In this document: one piece after another, positions 1 to 11,710 of the stretch | Layout: each line of letters begins with the position of its first letter | How positions within the stretch are numbered: the stretch's first letter is position 1 | Source: Stemphylium vesicarium | Taxonomy: Eukaryota > Ascomycota > Dothideomycetes > Pleosporales > Pleosporaceae | Reading direction: 5' to 3' | Assembly (NCBI GenBank): GCA_004380135.1 | Contig: QXCR01000023.1 | Coordinates: 65,224 to 129,223 of the forward strand | DNA length: 64,000 nt | The notes under the pieces: model-generated | What the model saw: only the letters and a program-made list of their open reading frames with translations | Database searches by the model: none | What the model was told of the DNA's origin: nothing | Position numbers and translations under genes: made by a program

Positions 1-405
1 CTGCGTAAAGCTTCATCCCAAGACATCAAATCATTAGCGCCAACCAAAGAGGCCGCAGATGACTTTGTCGATTACTGCGATGCTTTCTTCCCGACTACCG
101 TCTTAACGGATAATTGCTCCTCTTGGAACAATGGCGGGGTGGCTGGTCAGCGCATTCATGGTCTCTGGCCCGGATCAGCGGCGCACTTCACCATCGCCAG
201 ACGCGAGCCGCGATGGGAAGATTGGGATTATGAGCGGGAGAACAAGGTGAATAGGTTCGCTTACTTTGGCAATGGTTATACCGAGGTGGAACTCGACGAT
301 AACTCCGATTTGACGTCTTATTTGCAGCCGCCAGGGAAGGAGGTTGATCTTAGAGATGTTCATGAGAGTTGGTGGGATGTGCCGGGTGCGAGACGGAAAT
401 CGTGA
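1..405 (+). CDS. Flavin-binding (Baeyer-Villiger-type) monooxygenase, 3' end only
   Basis: The frame is open from base 1 and closes at TGA 403-405, so only the last 134 codons of a longer gene are present. The tail carries a pattern I recognise from the C-terminus of cyclohexanone/steroid-monooxygenase-like FAD enzymes: NCSSW, then a Gly-rich turn, then the LWPGS motif, then REPRWEDWDYE shortly before the end. The FAD and NADPH Rossmann motifs would lie upstream of the window and cannot be checked. Family members insert oxygen next to a ketone using NADPH and O2. It heads a run of redox and transport genes (to about 9.2 kb), which suggests a catabolic or detoxification cluster. The family call is firm; the substrate is unknown. 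Confidence 0.85.
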   Translation: MRKASSQDIKSLAPTKEAADDFVDYCDAFFPTTVLTDNCSSWNNGGVAGQRIHGLWPGSAAHFTIARREPRWEDWDYERENKVNRFAYFGNGYTEVELDDNSDLTSYLQPPGKEVDLRDVHESWWDVPGARRKS

Positions 406-1215
406 TTCTAAAGCTCTTGATTCGCTGTTCGACTGATCCCGCGTATGCAAACATGAGGCCTTTCTAGCCAAGGGAAATCAACTCATTCGTTTCACTTATA
501 ATACATCGTTTTTCTATTGCAACCCGCAAAAGGCGAAAGCTAATCCCATCATCAACGCTTCTTTCATCAAACTCCCACCCTACGACATACCGTTCAGGTC
601 TCTCCATCAAATTTTCATTTCTTCGATCACCAATCTCATCATCTCACGCAATCTGTCGACCCGAGCACGATATATCCCTTATCTCTTCCGTCATCTTAGC
701 TCAGTTCACGCACGAACTACAGCGGCGCTATCTCGGAGCAGCTAGCCCCTCCGCGCTGTACTCCGCCTGTGGGGATTCGAGATGCGCGGTACTTCGTCAA
801 ATACCCACGCGATTGCGTGCTACCCCACCGAACTATTACACTCCACAATGTACCAAGGATGCATCCGAAGGCGATACTGAGAGACGGCATACGATGAGCG
901 GTGGAGGGAATGTACGAGTCGTGATAAGGATTAATGGGTTCAGTTGGGTTGGAAATGGCCGGTAGCCGATGGACGGAGGGTAGGGGGCATGGGGTGTTGC
1001 GCAATTCTGGAGAATCGGATGGGAAGTATCAGGGGGTGTGGTAGTGGTGCGAAGTCGATGGACGCATCGAGAGAGTCATATATGTCGTGTGTCATTGGCT
1101 TTCATAGCACGTCTTTGCTGCGAAAAGAGTCGTCCAAACGTCCACAGGTTGTAACGACACTGCGTCGTCACTTTTCAACCAACTCCTTCATTTGCTTAAC
1201 ATCGAAAGTGCCAAT
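406..1215. other. Intergenic, no gene seen
   Basis: About 810 bases between the monooxygenase stop and the first transporter start. Small open frames on both strands (for example 717-1004 minus and 944-1219 plus) have no recognisable domain and no conserved look. The stretch probably holds the terminator of one gene and the promoter of the next. Confidence 0.6.
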
Positions 1216-2830
1216 ATGATCAGCACTGACGCATCAATCGAGTCCGACAGCGACCCCAGCGCTGAGAAGCGCGATTATCCGGGTACATCTGCACTGCACA
1301 CTCACAACCTCGACCCATCACTGACAAGATACAGTAAAATGGTACCGATCAACCTTCTTTAACATAACCATTCTCGGCCTTTGCAACTTCAGCGCACCAG
1401 GAATCTGGGGCGCAATGAACAGCCTCGGTGCCGGCGGCGCCCAATCCCCACATCTAGTCAATGCTGGCAACGCACTCACATTCTGCTTAATGGTGGTAAG
1501 CTGTTACTTCAGCAGCGTCATCGTACACTACATCGGTATCAAAGGCGCTTTAATATTCGGAACGTACGTATACCGCTCCCGTAACCTACCTCCACACATC
1601 ACTTTTCCCAGACATGATGAAACGGCGGGCTGATACAACCAAAGCATCGGCTACGCACCCTACGCAGCAGCCCTGTACACAAACAACCGCTTCGGCACAG
1701 AATGGTTCATCTACCTCGGTTCCTCCCTCTGCGGCATCTCGGCCGGCGTTTTCTGGATGGCCGAAGCGGCCATCGCAATCGCATATCCCGAACCTTGGAA
1801 CAAAGGAAAAGCGCTGGGATACTGGCTAACCTATCGTCTTGCGGGCCAGATTCTTGGCGGTGCGATCAATCTAGGCTTGAACGCTGACCGCGATCAAGCG
1901 GGTCAGGTTACGTATACAGTGTACCTGGTTTTTATTGCGCTACAGTGCTGTGGACCGGTGGTTGGATGCTTTTTGAATCGCCCTGAGAAGGTGATGAGGA
2001 AAGATGGAAAGAAAGTTGAACTAGCGATCTTGGAGCGGCCGTGGTTTGAGGTTAAGGAGATTGGGAAACTGTTCTTTACGAGGAGGTTTTTGCTTGTGCT
2101 GCTGTGGATTGGACAGGCGGTGTTTGCGGAGGCGGTGTTCTTCACGTATCTTGCGCGTAAGTTTTCCTGTTTGCAATGCCGTCTATGGGAGAGTGACTGA
2201 CGAAGATGCAAAGTTTGGTTCTCCGTTCGCGCTCGTGCGCTGGGCTCTTTCCTCTCCGGTATCATTGCTGTGACTTGCGGCAATCTTCTAGGTGCATACC
2301 TCGATCGCACTAGTGTTCCGCTGCGCACTCGTACACGAACCGTGTTCTCGGTTATCGCGGTGCTGCAAGGCGCCTGGTGGCTCTGGGCAACTATCCTTGT
2401 CACAGAGTTTCGTTCATCGCAGCCTACGTACGATTGGGCTTCTCCGGGATTCGGCCGTGCGTTCGCAGTCTTCATCTTCCTGACTGTGGGTTTTCAGATC
2501 AACTACCTCTTCTTGTACTTTATCGTCGGCAATTTGGCGAAAGATCAACAGGAAGTCATACGCTATGCTGCATTGCTTAGAGGAAGTGAAAGTGCGTGGC
2601 AGGCGATCAGTTACGGCATCACCAGTGTCACGATCTTCGCAGAGGTTGGTGCGGTGTACTGGAACTTTGCTCTCTGGGCCGTAGCTATCCTGCCAGCGTG
2701 GCTGGTGATTCGGGAATTTGGCGGTGACGAGAAGACGGCGATTGAGCAGACTGATAACGGTATTGTGGCACCGTCTACCAAAGTCGATGGGATGGTCTCG
2801 GAAAGGGCAGACAAATCTGTAGATATCTGA
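1216..2830 (+). CDS. UNC93-like major facilitator transporter (first of two)
   Basis: Four exons, 1216-1282, 1335-1563, 1645-2156 and 2214-2830, give 474 residues; every junction is GT-AG and the frame closes exactly. The protein belongs to the fungal UNC-93-like branch of the MFS. It has a short acidic N-terminus, then KWYRSTFFN, APGIWGAMNSLGAGG and a series of hydrophobic helices; WFSVRARALGS follows the third intron. Members are polytopic plasma- or vacuolar-membrane proteins of poorly known substrate. It is homologous to the transporter at 7749-9215 but has different intron positions, so the pair is not a fresh tandem copy. It sits between the flavin monooxygenase and the MDR gene, consistent with substrate import or product export for that cluster (inference). 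Confidence 0.88.
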
Positions 2831-3144
2831 GCATGTAGCTGATAAAGACGAAAATATAGTTGATTTTGCAAATAACAAAGATCCCTAGATCAGCTACTTA
2901 GTTCATAGTTTCCGGTGACATAGAATGGTTGAGATTTCACCTTCCAGCAATTGACCCGTTTGTTCATGAAGAGATAGGCACAAAGAAAAGGATACGAACA
3001 ATGAGCACTTGCCTTATGTAGCCTAGGTATTCTAAAGGTCTCCACGCAAGATATCAAGAATGAATGAATATGGTTGATATATGAAGGTCTTTGGTCCTGG
3101 AAGATGTGATGCAACAAACATGTATCCTTGCAAATCGGTAAAAT

Positions 3145-4542
3145 CTACTGGAGCACAGCAACCAAGCGTCCTCCGCTAATTTCTCTCTTTCTCATACGAT
3201 CAAGGCCCCCATTAATGGCTTGAAGACCGTTGACGGTACCAACAACGTCAGGTGGTACTAACAACCCCTCCGAAAGTAGCCGTTCGCACCACACGCTAAG
3301 CGCCTCACCTACTTCCGGGACTTCGTGAAAGAGCTTGATGGGTACGCTGTGCAGCGTTAGACTTTCGGGTATGTTCTCCTTTGGTAGCCCCGTCAAGCCT
3401 ACAAGATGCGAAAATTGGGTGTTCGAGCTGTTCTCGAGAGGGGTTGAAGGTGGAGTAGGCAGCTTAGTTCCGGCACGATGGTGACTTTGCGCATCCTTCG
3501 AGCTCGTGGAGGGCGTTGGTCTGGGCTCCGAGAGTGATTGCGCCAGGTACCCGGCGGTTTCTTTTCCAACGGTGTCGAAGCCAAAGCGCGCGCTGGCCCC
3601 TGTATTTGCCTTGATGATCTCGATCGCCCTCTGTGAATCATGCGAGTCAACGACAAGGTCAGCTCGGATGGCTTCTGTGGATGACAGCCTAAGTCCATGT
3701 TTGGCGCTGTCGACGACGGAGACGATCTTCAGACCAGCGAGGCGGGCGAGTTGTTTCGTAACATGTGCGCAAGTTGAGCTACCACCCCAAATTACCAACC
3801 AGTCGTCGGCTTTCATGCGATCGGTCCGCGCTATACCTTGCAGACATTCTCGCTGTATATCTACAGGTAGCTGCTCTGGGTTGAGGTTTCGGACCATATC
3901 GAGTAGATCCGGGCCATCTTCAATGCCGGAGAAGTCGAGCCCCATGCAGATACCCAAAGCCAACACGGCAGAAACGAATGCGACTCCCAATATACTACCA
4001 GAGTTGACTGAGATACTCTTTGGCAGACGAATAGCGTTGAACGACGATGCTACGCTGTATTGCTGGAACGCGGCCTTGCGGAGATCGCGGTAATCGGTCG
4101 AAGGTACAATGATTACATCGCCCTTAGCGATACGGGAGTCGGTTTTTTTTGATGTTTGGACGACTGTGCCGGCGAGCTCACGACCAGCAATGTATGGCAG
4201 AGTAGGAATACCGAAATTGAAGTCTCTTGGGAACATTAGCCACGTCACTTCAAGCAGCTTACAGAAGACCTACGGCGCTTTCCAGTCTATCGGATTGAGT
4301 CCTACTGCTTCTACCTTGACCAGCAATTCTGTGTCGTCACGTAGTGCCGGTATCGCGTAGTCACTTGTGACACTATATGGCTGGCGAATCGCATGCAGTA
4401 GCAACGCTGATTGAGTCTTGGGTAGCGTAATCGCCTCCTCTTTCTGCTTGAAGCCATGCTCCAACTTTCTCTTCTTGTTGTACAATGTTGCCATGACATC
4501 TGATTTCACTGCACTCCTTGTACGTTTCTTCCAGGAAGGCAT
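3145..4542 (-). CDS. Medium-chain dehydrogenase/reductase (GroES-like, enoyl-reductase type)
   Basis: Two exons on the minus strand, 4542-4274 and 4225-3145, with a 48-nt intron, give 449 residues. The N-terminal GroES-like fold shows LLVKVEAVGLNPIDWKAP, followed across the intron by a GRELAGTVV turn. The nucleotide-binding half has the VIWGGSSTCAHVTKQLARL segment. The zinc-ligand pattern of classical alcohol dehydrogenases is not evident, so a trans-enoyl-reductase or quinone-reductase-like NADPH enzyme is the likelier reading. It is about 80-100 residues longer than usual, with a Ser/Thr/Pro-rich insert (SEPRPTPSTSSKDAQ onward). An alternative start is Met17. It is transcribed convergently with the upstream transporter and divergently from the LLM monooxygenase at 5084. 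Confidence 0.83.
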
Positions 4543-5083
4543 TTTCCTTTCTGGAACACTACCGCTTGATGCCTTTTCCGACCCGATGTTCGTGAAATGG
4601 ATCCCGGAAAAAAGAAATTATCGAATGGGATTATGCCAAAGTGGTAATTGTCTTCAGGCCGCTGTCTTGCAATGGAATTATGTGTCTATGTTCCAGAGCG
4701 ATCGGCGCTGCGCGTTACATGACACGCGGTGCATGGGCCTGCACGAGGAGTGCATGCGTGGCCTCATGGAGACGATAGCAGGTGGGGTAACCGCATCGTC
4801 GACATTGCGGGGCCCGATGGCGTTGCTTAGTAGCGGGCGAGCGTGCAGTGAAGGATTGGATTTATTCGTAACACGGATTTAGCCGATGATGCCGACGTCC
4901 TACATCGGAGGACAACCAGGGCTTTATTTGGTAGGGTAATATTTACCGAAGGTGTTGCTGGACTGCGCAGATAAGTGATGGCGTTAAATACCGCCGAAAG
5001 CACATCATTCGCACCATAACTTTGCTGACGCCTACCCCGGCACTTTCATCTACCTACCGAACCACTTGCAACAACAATCAACC

Positions 5084-6848
5084 ATGGTAAAAAGGAAGAG
5101 AGAAAATGGGACGCCCACGCGGAGAAGCGCTAGGCCCAGGAATGGCGCGGCCACAACTGGAAAGAAGCTGATCATCAATGCATTCGTTGAAATGTGTACG
5201 TTCTGTTACATGATTTGCGCCTCTGTCGCGATTCCGGCCAGTCTTCGTGGCGTGGGTGATGGCTGAGATTTGAGCAGGTAGCGGGCACCAGTCACCAGGA
5301 CTTTGGCGACACCCGGAAGATCGTTCGCATGAGTTTAACAATGTTGAACACTGGGTAGAGCTTGCAAAGATGCTCGAAGCCGCAAAGATTCACGGCATCT
5401 TCATCGCAGACGTCCTTGGCGGCTATGATGTGTATAATGGCAGCCTTGACGCCGCGCAAATCTCTGGCGCGCAGTGGCCGGTCAACGAACCATTGGCTGT
5501 GGTCAGCGCGATGGCTGCCGCAACGAAAAGCATCGGGTTCGGTGTGACGGTATCGACCACGTACGAGCAGCCATATCATTTGGCGCGCAGGCTTTCCACC
5601 GTCGACCATCTATCGAAGGGAAGGTAAGTCAGTCTTTTGTCATAATGCGCCCAGTAGCTCACACTTGATAGACTCGGTTGGAATGTGAGTCGCCAAGATC
5701 AACACTTCAATCAGAAATATTGACTAGGCAGATTGTAACAAGCTACTTGGATTCTGCGGCTAAGAACATGGGCTTCAAGGAGCAGCTGCAGGTCAGTCTT
5801 GTGTTCTCCATTGTCGTCAGGCCTTGACTGACTGTGCCAAGCACGATGAGAGATATGCCCAAGCCGAAGAGTACGTCAAGGTGATGTATAAGCTTCTGGA
5901 ATCCTCCTGGAGAGACGATGCCGTGGTCCTAGACCGAGAGAAGGGAGTGTACACGGTGCCGGAAAGAGTTCGCAAGATCAACCACCATGGCAAATACTTC
6001 GATGTACCTGGACCTCACATCTGCCAACCCAGCCCACAGCGGACGCCCTTGATACTCCAGGCTGGCGCGTCGAAGGCTGGAAAAGGGTTCGCAGCACAGA
6101 ATGCAGAGGCCATCTTTGTCTCCGCCCATTCACCCGTTGTGTGCGCGAAAAACGTCGCCGAGATCCGAGAGATCGCATCATCTCAGTTCGGCAGAGACGG
6201 CAAAAATATCAAAGTGCTCGCGCTTGTCACCCCGATTCTTGGCAAGACCGAGGAAGAAGCCCAGGCAAAGCTAGCAGAATACCGCAAGTATGCGTCGTTA
6301 GATGGAGCCCTGGCTCTCTTCTGTGGCTGGACCGGAATTGATCTCGGCAAGTACGGTGATGATGAAGAGCTTCGACATGTCGAGAGTAATGCCGTGAGGT
6401 CTACGGTCGAGGGCTATGCGCGCTTCTCACCAGGGACGTCGAAGTGGACGAAACACACCGTCGCCGAACATGTGAGCATTGGTGGCAATGGTCCCATATT
6501 CGTCGGTACAGCTGCGCAGGTCGCCGATGGCTTTCAAACATGGGTCGAGGAAGCCGACGTCGATGGTTTCAACATCGTAAGTTAGTCCTAGCCATGTGAT
6601 GGCATCATGCTGACACCTCTCAGGCGTATGCTCTTTTCCCGCAATCCTTCAAGGACGTGATTGAGCTTCTGCTTCCAGAGCTGAGAGCACGGGGTTTGTT
6701 CTGGGACGATTATGCGGTACCGCAAGGAACGTATCGCGAAAACTTTTACGCGACAAAGGGCCAGAAAGGCCCCCTTGATGAGCACGTCGCGTATACGTAT
6801 CGATGGAAGGCTGGAGTGGACGCAAAAGATCATGCTATTCCAGAGTGA
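5084..6848 (+). CDS. LLM-class flavin monooxygenase (NtaA/SnaA/DszA family) with a 13-nt micro-exon
   Basis: Six exons: 5084-5195, 5278-5623, 5672-5684, 5732-5791, 5842-6576 and 6624-6848. They give 496 residues, near the usual length. Family signatures are KLIINAFVEM then SGHQSPGLWRHPEDR near the N-terminus, the PLAVVSAMAAATKSIGFGVT segment, LGWNIVTSYLDSAAKNMG, HDERYAQAEEYVKVMYKLLE, and LILQAGASKAGKGFAAQNAEA in the C-terminal half. Such enzymes use reduced FMN and O2 to oxidise chelators, dibenzothiophene sulfone, sulfonates or pristinamycin-type substrates in a TIM-barrel fold. Exon 3 (13 nt) encodes the end of the Lys-Gly-Arg and LGWN turn. A basic N-terminal extension (MVKRKRENGTPTRRSARP) precedes the barrel. 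Substrate unknown; the neighbours suggest joint action with the BVMO-type and MDR enzymes. Confidence 0.9.
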
Positions 6849-7748
6849 TGAATGCGACTCCGAGACCAGCACAAAGACTTGGCGGTTGATGGCTTGTCGA
6901 TGTTTTGTTGACGGACATGTCGGAATCCTACAGGACTCGCATTGGACGCGTCGAGCAACTGGCGTGCCAAGCAATGATGACAAAGATCGACTAGCGAAAA
7001 TACCCCGCCATGCAGCCATGATTCTTTCCATCAACACTCCTACGTGATCCTTACTTTTGTCTCTATGCCTCCCAGCTTTCTGCACCATAGTGGTCGTGCT
7101 AGTGATTGCCACCAATGCCTTAACAGAAGTAGAAGGTATAGTCCAGGCAACGCTGAAGGAGTCCGCATATGTGTCTGGGTCTCCGAGGCATTTAGGTATC
7201 CAGGTACAATGGCTGTCAGTGGATATCAATGATAGATTTGCAAGGTTAGAGAAGGCTAAGCGAGCCGTGCCCATCTCAATACCCGACCTGTGGTAGAGTT
7301 ATTTGACTCCTAGTATGGTCGCGGTGGCATTCTCGGCACTGTTCGGGTGAAATCACCACTAGCTCCATGCATGCCACGACCACGCATACTCAACGCTGGC
7401 AGATTGCATTTTTCTAGCAGGATTCTGCAGGAATTGTGACGCCAAGGTTCGTGGCGACAGTTTTGCGCGTCTAAAATTGTGTCACAAAAGGAAGGTATAA
7501 CGCCATAGAGCCTTAGCCTTTTTCGACGTTGACAGTGGGTCTACCCAATCATCCTTCAGCATAGCAGCGGGAGTCGTGCTCTGCAGGGTGTGGCTAGCGC
7601 GTTAGGCTAACTTCTTCCCGAAGCGAATTTCGAGCCTCAGGCGTTCTGGGTGGAGCTTAAAGATATGGCAGATGAACATAAGAGTGGTGCATGGCTAGCC
7701 ATAAAGAAGATTTCCTGCTGTAAGGCTTCAGTCAACCAGACGGTCAAC
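6849..7748. other. Intergenic, no gene seen
   Basis: About 900 bases between the LLM monooxygenase and the second transporter. Open frames such as 7044-7232 and 7057-7296 overlap one another and carry no domain. This is probably a 3' UTR plus the promoter of the transporter. Confidence 0.55.
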
Positions 7749-9215
7749 ATGTCCGACAAAGATGTCGACCCCGAAGTCGATTATGCGGACGATACAGATG
7801 TCAAAACTGTATCACGCTTCACACGATGGTACAGAAGCCCGCTGTTCAACGTCATCGTCGTCGGAATGATATCGTTCACTCAGCCCGGAATCTGGAACGC
7901 CCTGAACAGTAAGTGACCGAGCGTACTGCGACCTCCCCAGATCTTAACAAGAAGCAGATGTTGGTGCAGGGGGTCAGCAAGAGCCCTACCTGGTTAACGG
8001 CGCAAACTCTCTGACATTCGGCATCATGGTTTTTGGATGTTCAATCTTCGCAATCCTCGCAAACAAGATCGGACTGAAGACCGTCCTTATCCTCGGCACA
8101 CTTGGATATGCGCCTTACAGTGCGTCGCTATACGTTAACAACAGATACGGCACTGAGTGGTTTGTTCTGTTCGGTGGCGCAACATGCGGTATTGCCGCCT
8201 CTGCACTATGGGCATCGGAAGGCGCCATCGCCCTCGGCTACGCAGACGTGCACAATCGCGGCAAATTTACTGGTATTTGGCTTGGCCTGAGAGAGCTAGG
8301 TCAACTCATCGGTTCCTCGATCCAGTTGTCGTTCAACTACAAAAGCGGCGAAAGAGGCAAAGTGGGATACACGACGTACCTTGTCCTGATCGCTTTACAA
8401 TGCCTTGGCCTTCCGCTCGCCTTGTTGATATCGCCGCCGCACAAGATCATTCATCGAGATGGTCGTAAGTTTGCAGATCCGACGAAGAATAAGGCTGTGA
8501 TGAAGGAAGTCGGTAAATGGTTCTCTCTGCTCAAAGACAAGCGCTTCTTTTTGCTGGTCCCGGTCATGATCGGCTTCAACTGGAACAACACATACCAAGG
8601 CATTTACCTTACGCGGTACTTTTCCGTACGTGCACGAACACTTGGTTCATTAACCTCTGGTATTGCAGCCACCGCTGCGAACATCTTCTGGGGATGGTTC
8701 TACGATACGAAATACTTCAGTCGACCCACGCTTGCGAAGATTACCTGGAGCATTTTCTCGATCTTCATGCTAGCACTCTTCGCGTGGCAAGTCACTAATG
8801 AGAAGCTGTACGCCGATGCAGTGCCGAAAGTGACGCTGGATTGGGATATTCCAGGCTTTGGCAGAGGTTTCGCGGTCAACGTGTTGTTTAGGTAAGCTTA
8901 TGGAACTCTTCATCAAATCTGGAGACGAGACTATGCTAACGGCGTTATAGGTTCATGAACGAGAGCCACTACATGTTCGTTTACTGGATTCTCGGCGCCT
9001 TCTTCGATGATATTGAGAGTCTCACTTTGGCCGTGGGTCTGCTCCGCTCTTTCGAATCGGTTGGGTCTTGCTTGGCCTTTGGTATTGGAGCTGCGAAGAT
9101 CGACCCAATGGTCAATCTGATCATTGCTTTCGTCATGTTTACCATCACAATACCGTCGACGTTTGCAGCAACTTTCCTCGTTCCTGAAAGACCTATTCGA
9201 TACTCGACGACCTGA
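7749..9215 (+). CDS. UNC93-like major facilitator transporter (second of two)
   Basis: Three exons, 7749-7908, 7958-8891 and 8951-9215, give 452 residues. The chosen start is the MSDKDVDPE methionine, which gives a short acidic cytosolic tail like that of the first copy. An in-frame ATG at 7665 would add 28 residues. Family marks are RWYRSPLFN, QPGIWNALNNVGAGGQ, the TRYFSVRARTLGS loop and NESHYMFVYWILGAF near the end, with about 11-12 hydrophobic helices. Introns fall after the NALN/NVGAGG join and in the VLFR/FMNES segment. Neither position is used in the 1216-2830 paralogue, so the two diverged long ago or came from separate lineages. It probably moves the same or a related compound for the flavin-enzyme cluster (inference). 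Confidence 0.88.
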
Positions 9216-10854
9216 ATGCGGATACGATATAGCAGTAGAAGATATCATTGCGCCCAACTCTGATGAGGCTAACAGAGCCACAATTAGACTAGCATTCCTT
9301 CTTCGATGAAATTTTCGCTGCAATATTCTTTTTTGGGATCGTCGGGCGGAACTGAGAGCCCCCTGTAATTTCAAATCATGGAGAATGCTCCGTGCCAGAA
9401 GAATGGACTGACGGCGTCGTTGGGAACAGCAATGAGTGAGGGATATTTTCTATACCTGTGCGATATCCCTACGACATTATGCGGTATCCTAAGTGCATCG
9501 GGATCCGCCTTTTCGCGCGTCGACTCTATCTTCAGGTTATAATGATCCACTGGAGGGCATTACTGTCAACTGATGAAGATCAAGCTATGTATCTGGCATA
9601 AGCCCCTCTCCAACTACTCCCACTTCATTCGCCGACAACTCTTCTAAGTCTTTCCGTCCTCTTCAAACTTCTGCTATTCTTTTGATTGGGGTCACATACG
9701 TACATACAAACGTAACAAGATCATGAAAGACGTATAGTATCATGATAAGCGAGTTTAAACTTGCTTTTCCATCGCCCAACAGTCGAACCGATATGTCGAG
9801 CGAGTAGCAGAGGGTTAGTTGAGACGGACGATTCAGCTGCAGCGCCTGCACCAAGAATCTAGGCTCCTAGTGAAGCCATAGTATTTTGTATCAGACAGGT
9901 ACTTGCAGGCTAGATGCCTCCTATCTGGATCATGCCCAACATCTCCTGCACGCATTTGCAGAGATACTTGACCATTTTCGTAACAGGATCCAGGCGTGTT
10001 ATGCTGAGCCACCGGATAGTGGCGTAGCCTCCTCCGCGCATCCACTTAGAAGCGCGCAACAACTCCGACGCCTCAGCGCTGACATGCGACGATTTAATCG
10101 CGCAGGACTCGTCGCATATGACTTGTTCGGTTCATACGCTAATTCACGGTTCGGTAGCGCCGCGCCTATTTAGCGGGCTGCAATGTTTCACGAAAGCGCT
10201 GGCCCAGGTGGATGCGGGGAAGACTTAAGCTTGTCAAATCGATAGCATCGTGGCTGAGCTACCCACGTACGCCCTGAGGAGTGTGGCGTCCTAGGCTGGT
10301 TAAAATTACGACGGATGGGCCGGAGTGTGGTGCTCTGCTGTGGCTGACAGTAACGGGGTACCCAGGTCTATGCAAACCTCGCAACAACCTCCTATCATCG
10401 CATCTTTGCATCGGGCTTTTAATGCAGTGGAACAACACAGCAGAAATGTGGGCAGCTTGGCGATATCGAAGTCCCAGGGGATAAGGGAAACGAAGGGTAA
10501 CGTCTTTGTTCCCGGTAGCCTAGTCAACTAGTCAGCTCTTCAGCCACCAATGAGCAGCCTTCGGGCTTTTAGCCTTGATCGAACAAATCTTACTAAAACC
10601 ATCTCCATTTCAGCTAAGCCTTCTATCAAGAAAGCTTAGCTATTCTTAGCCAAGGTCTCTCTTGACCGGATTGAATAGCTCCCGGGTATAATGACGCCTC
10701 GGACTGTACAAATAGCGAGCGAGGCAATGCCTTTAAGTATCTTACACCCTCGCAACTTGCTCAAACATTCTCAATCCACTCACTCCGTTTTATTCACTCA
10801 ATCACAAGCGACCTCTCGTATCATCTCAACTTCTTCCGAGCATTCCCCGCCAAG
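9216..10854. other. Intergenic, no gene seen
   Basis: About 1.6 kb with only short overlapping open frames in several phases and no recognisable motif. The final 120 bases before 10855 are pyrimidine-rich (repeated tcactc/ctcaatc), as is usual just upstream of fungal start codons. Confidence 0.55.
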
Positions 10855-11710
10855 ATGTACAGCGTCCTACTCCCTGCTATCTTGCCATTCGCTTCGGCCG
10901 CTGTGCACACCGTCAAGGTTGGAGAAAGCGGACTCTCCTTTTCTCCTCAGACCATCACCGCTTCCAAGGGCGACAGCGTTGTTTTCGAGTTGTATCCAGG
11001 ACACAATGTTGTTCAGGGCAAATTCTCCGACCCTTGCAAGACGACTGACAGCGACTGTGAGTATCTCAGGCTCCATTCTCACGCACTGAAGCTAACGGGA
11101 ATCACAGTCTACAGCGGTGAATACGCCGACACCGACAAGGGAGCGAAGAAGTTCGTGGTCAATGTGACTAGCACCGACCCTGTCTACTACTACTGCGGAA
11201 CTTCGGACCACTGCGAGTAGGTACTCGGGCCTTTTTTCATATGAGTCACCCGCTAACGGTACAGGAACGGCATGGTCGGCGGTATGAACGTCCCGTAAGT
11301 AAACCACCTTCAGATTTGCAGTATGCAGCACTGACCATGTTATAGCACCTCGGGCGATGACACGATCGACGCGTACAGCAAAGCAGCCGCGAATGTCAAG
11401 ACCTCGGACTTGCCCAAGGACATGCGGGGAGGAAAATTATTGGACGACGCCCAGATTGCAAGCCTCAACGGCACTTCGTCCACGTCCGCATCGTGAGTAT
11501 AGGCTGTGGCTCTTTAGTAATCCTGTTTGCTTACTCTCTGACAGGGCCTCTGCAACCAAGTCCGACGCTAGCGAGACCAGCAAACACTCCGCTACCAAGA
11601 CATCTGATGCTGCAAAGGAAACCCACACCAATGGCGCTGCGGGCGTTTCTACCAGCCAGTTCAGCGGCATCGTGGCTGTCGTTCTCGGTGTCGCGGCGTC
11701 TTTCGTTTAA
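10855..11710 (+). CDS. Secreted GPI-type cupredoxin (extracellular serine-rich protein)
   Basis: Five exons, 10855-11056, 11108-11216, 11265-11294, 11346-11492 and 11545-11710, give 217 residues; exon 3 is only 30 nt. A signal peptide (MYSVLLPAILPFASAA) leads into a plastocyanin-like domain: VHTVKVGESGLSFSPQTI, then PGHNVVQGKFSDPC, and YYYCGTSDHCENGMVGGMN. The His of PGHN, the Cys of YYCG, the His of DHC and a following Met fit the type-1 copper ligand set. A Ser/Thr/Ala-rich stalk (KSDASETSKHSATKTSDAAK) and a hydrophobic tail (FSGIVAVVLGVAASFV) suggest GPI anchoring at the plasma membrane or wall. Related fungal proteins are often expressed in plant contact or development; no specific role can be read here. 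Confidence 0.9.

Noticed and set aside
1903..2475. 190-codon open frame on the minus strand
   Set aside because: Antisense of UNC93-like transporter exons 3-4; no independent support.
3506..4093. 195-codon open frame on the plus strand
   Set aside because: Antisense shadow of the MDR gene, which has clear family motifs.
5066..5083. Upstream TTG start for the LLM monooxygenase
   Set aside because: The ATG at 5084 has good context (accatgg); non-ATG starts are not expected here.
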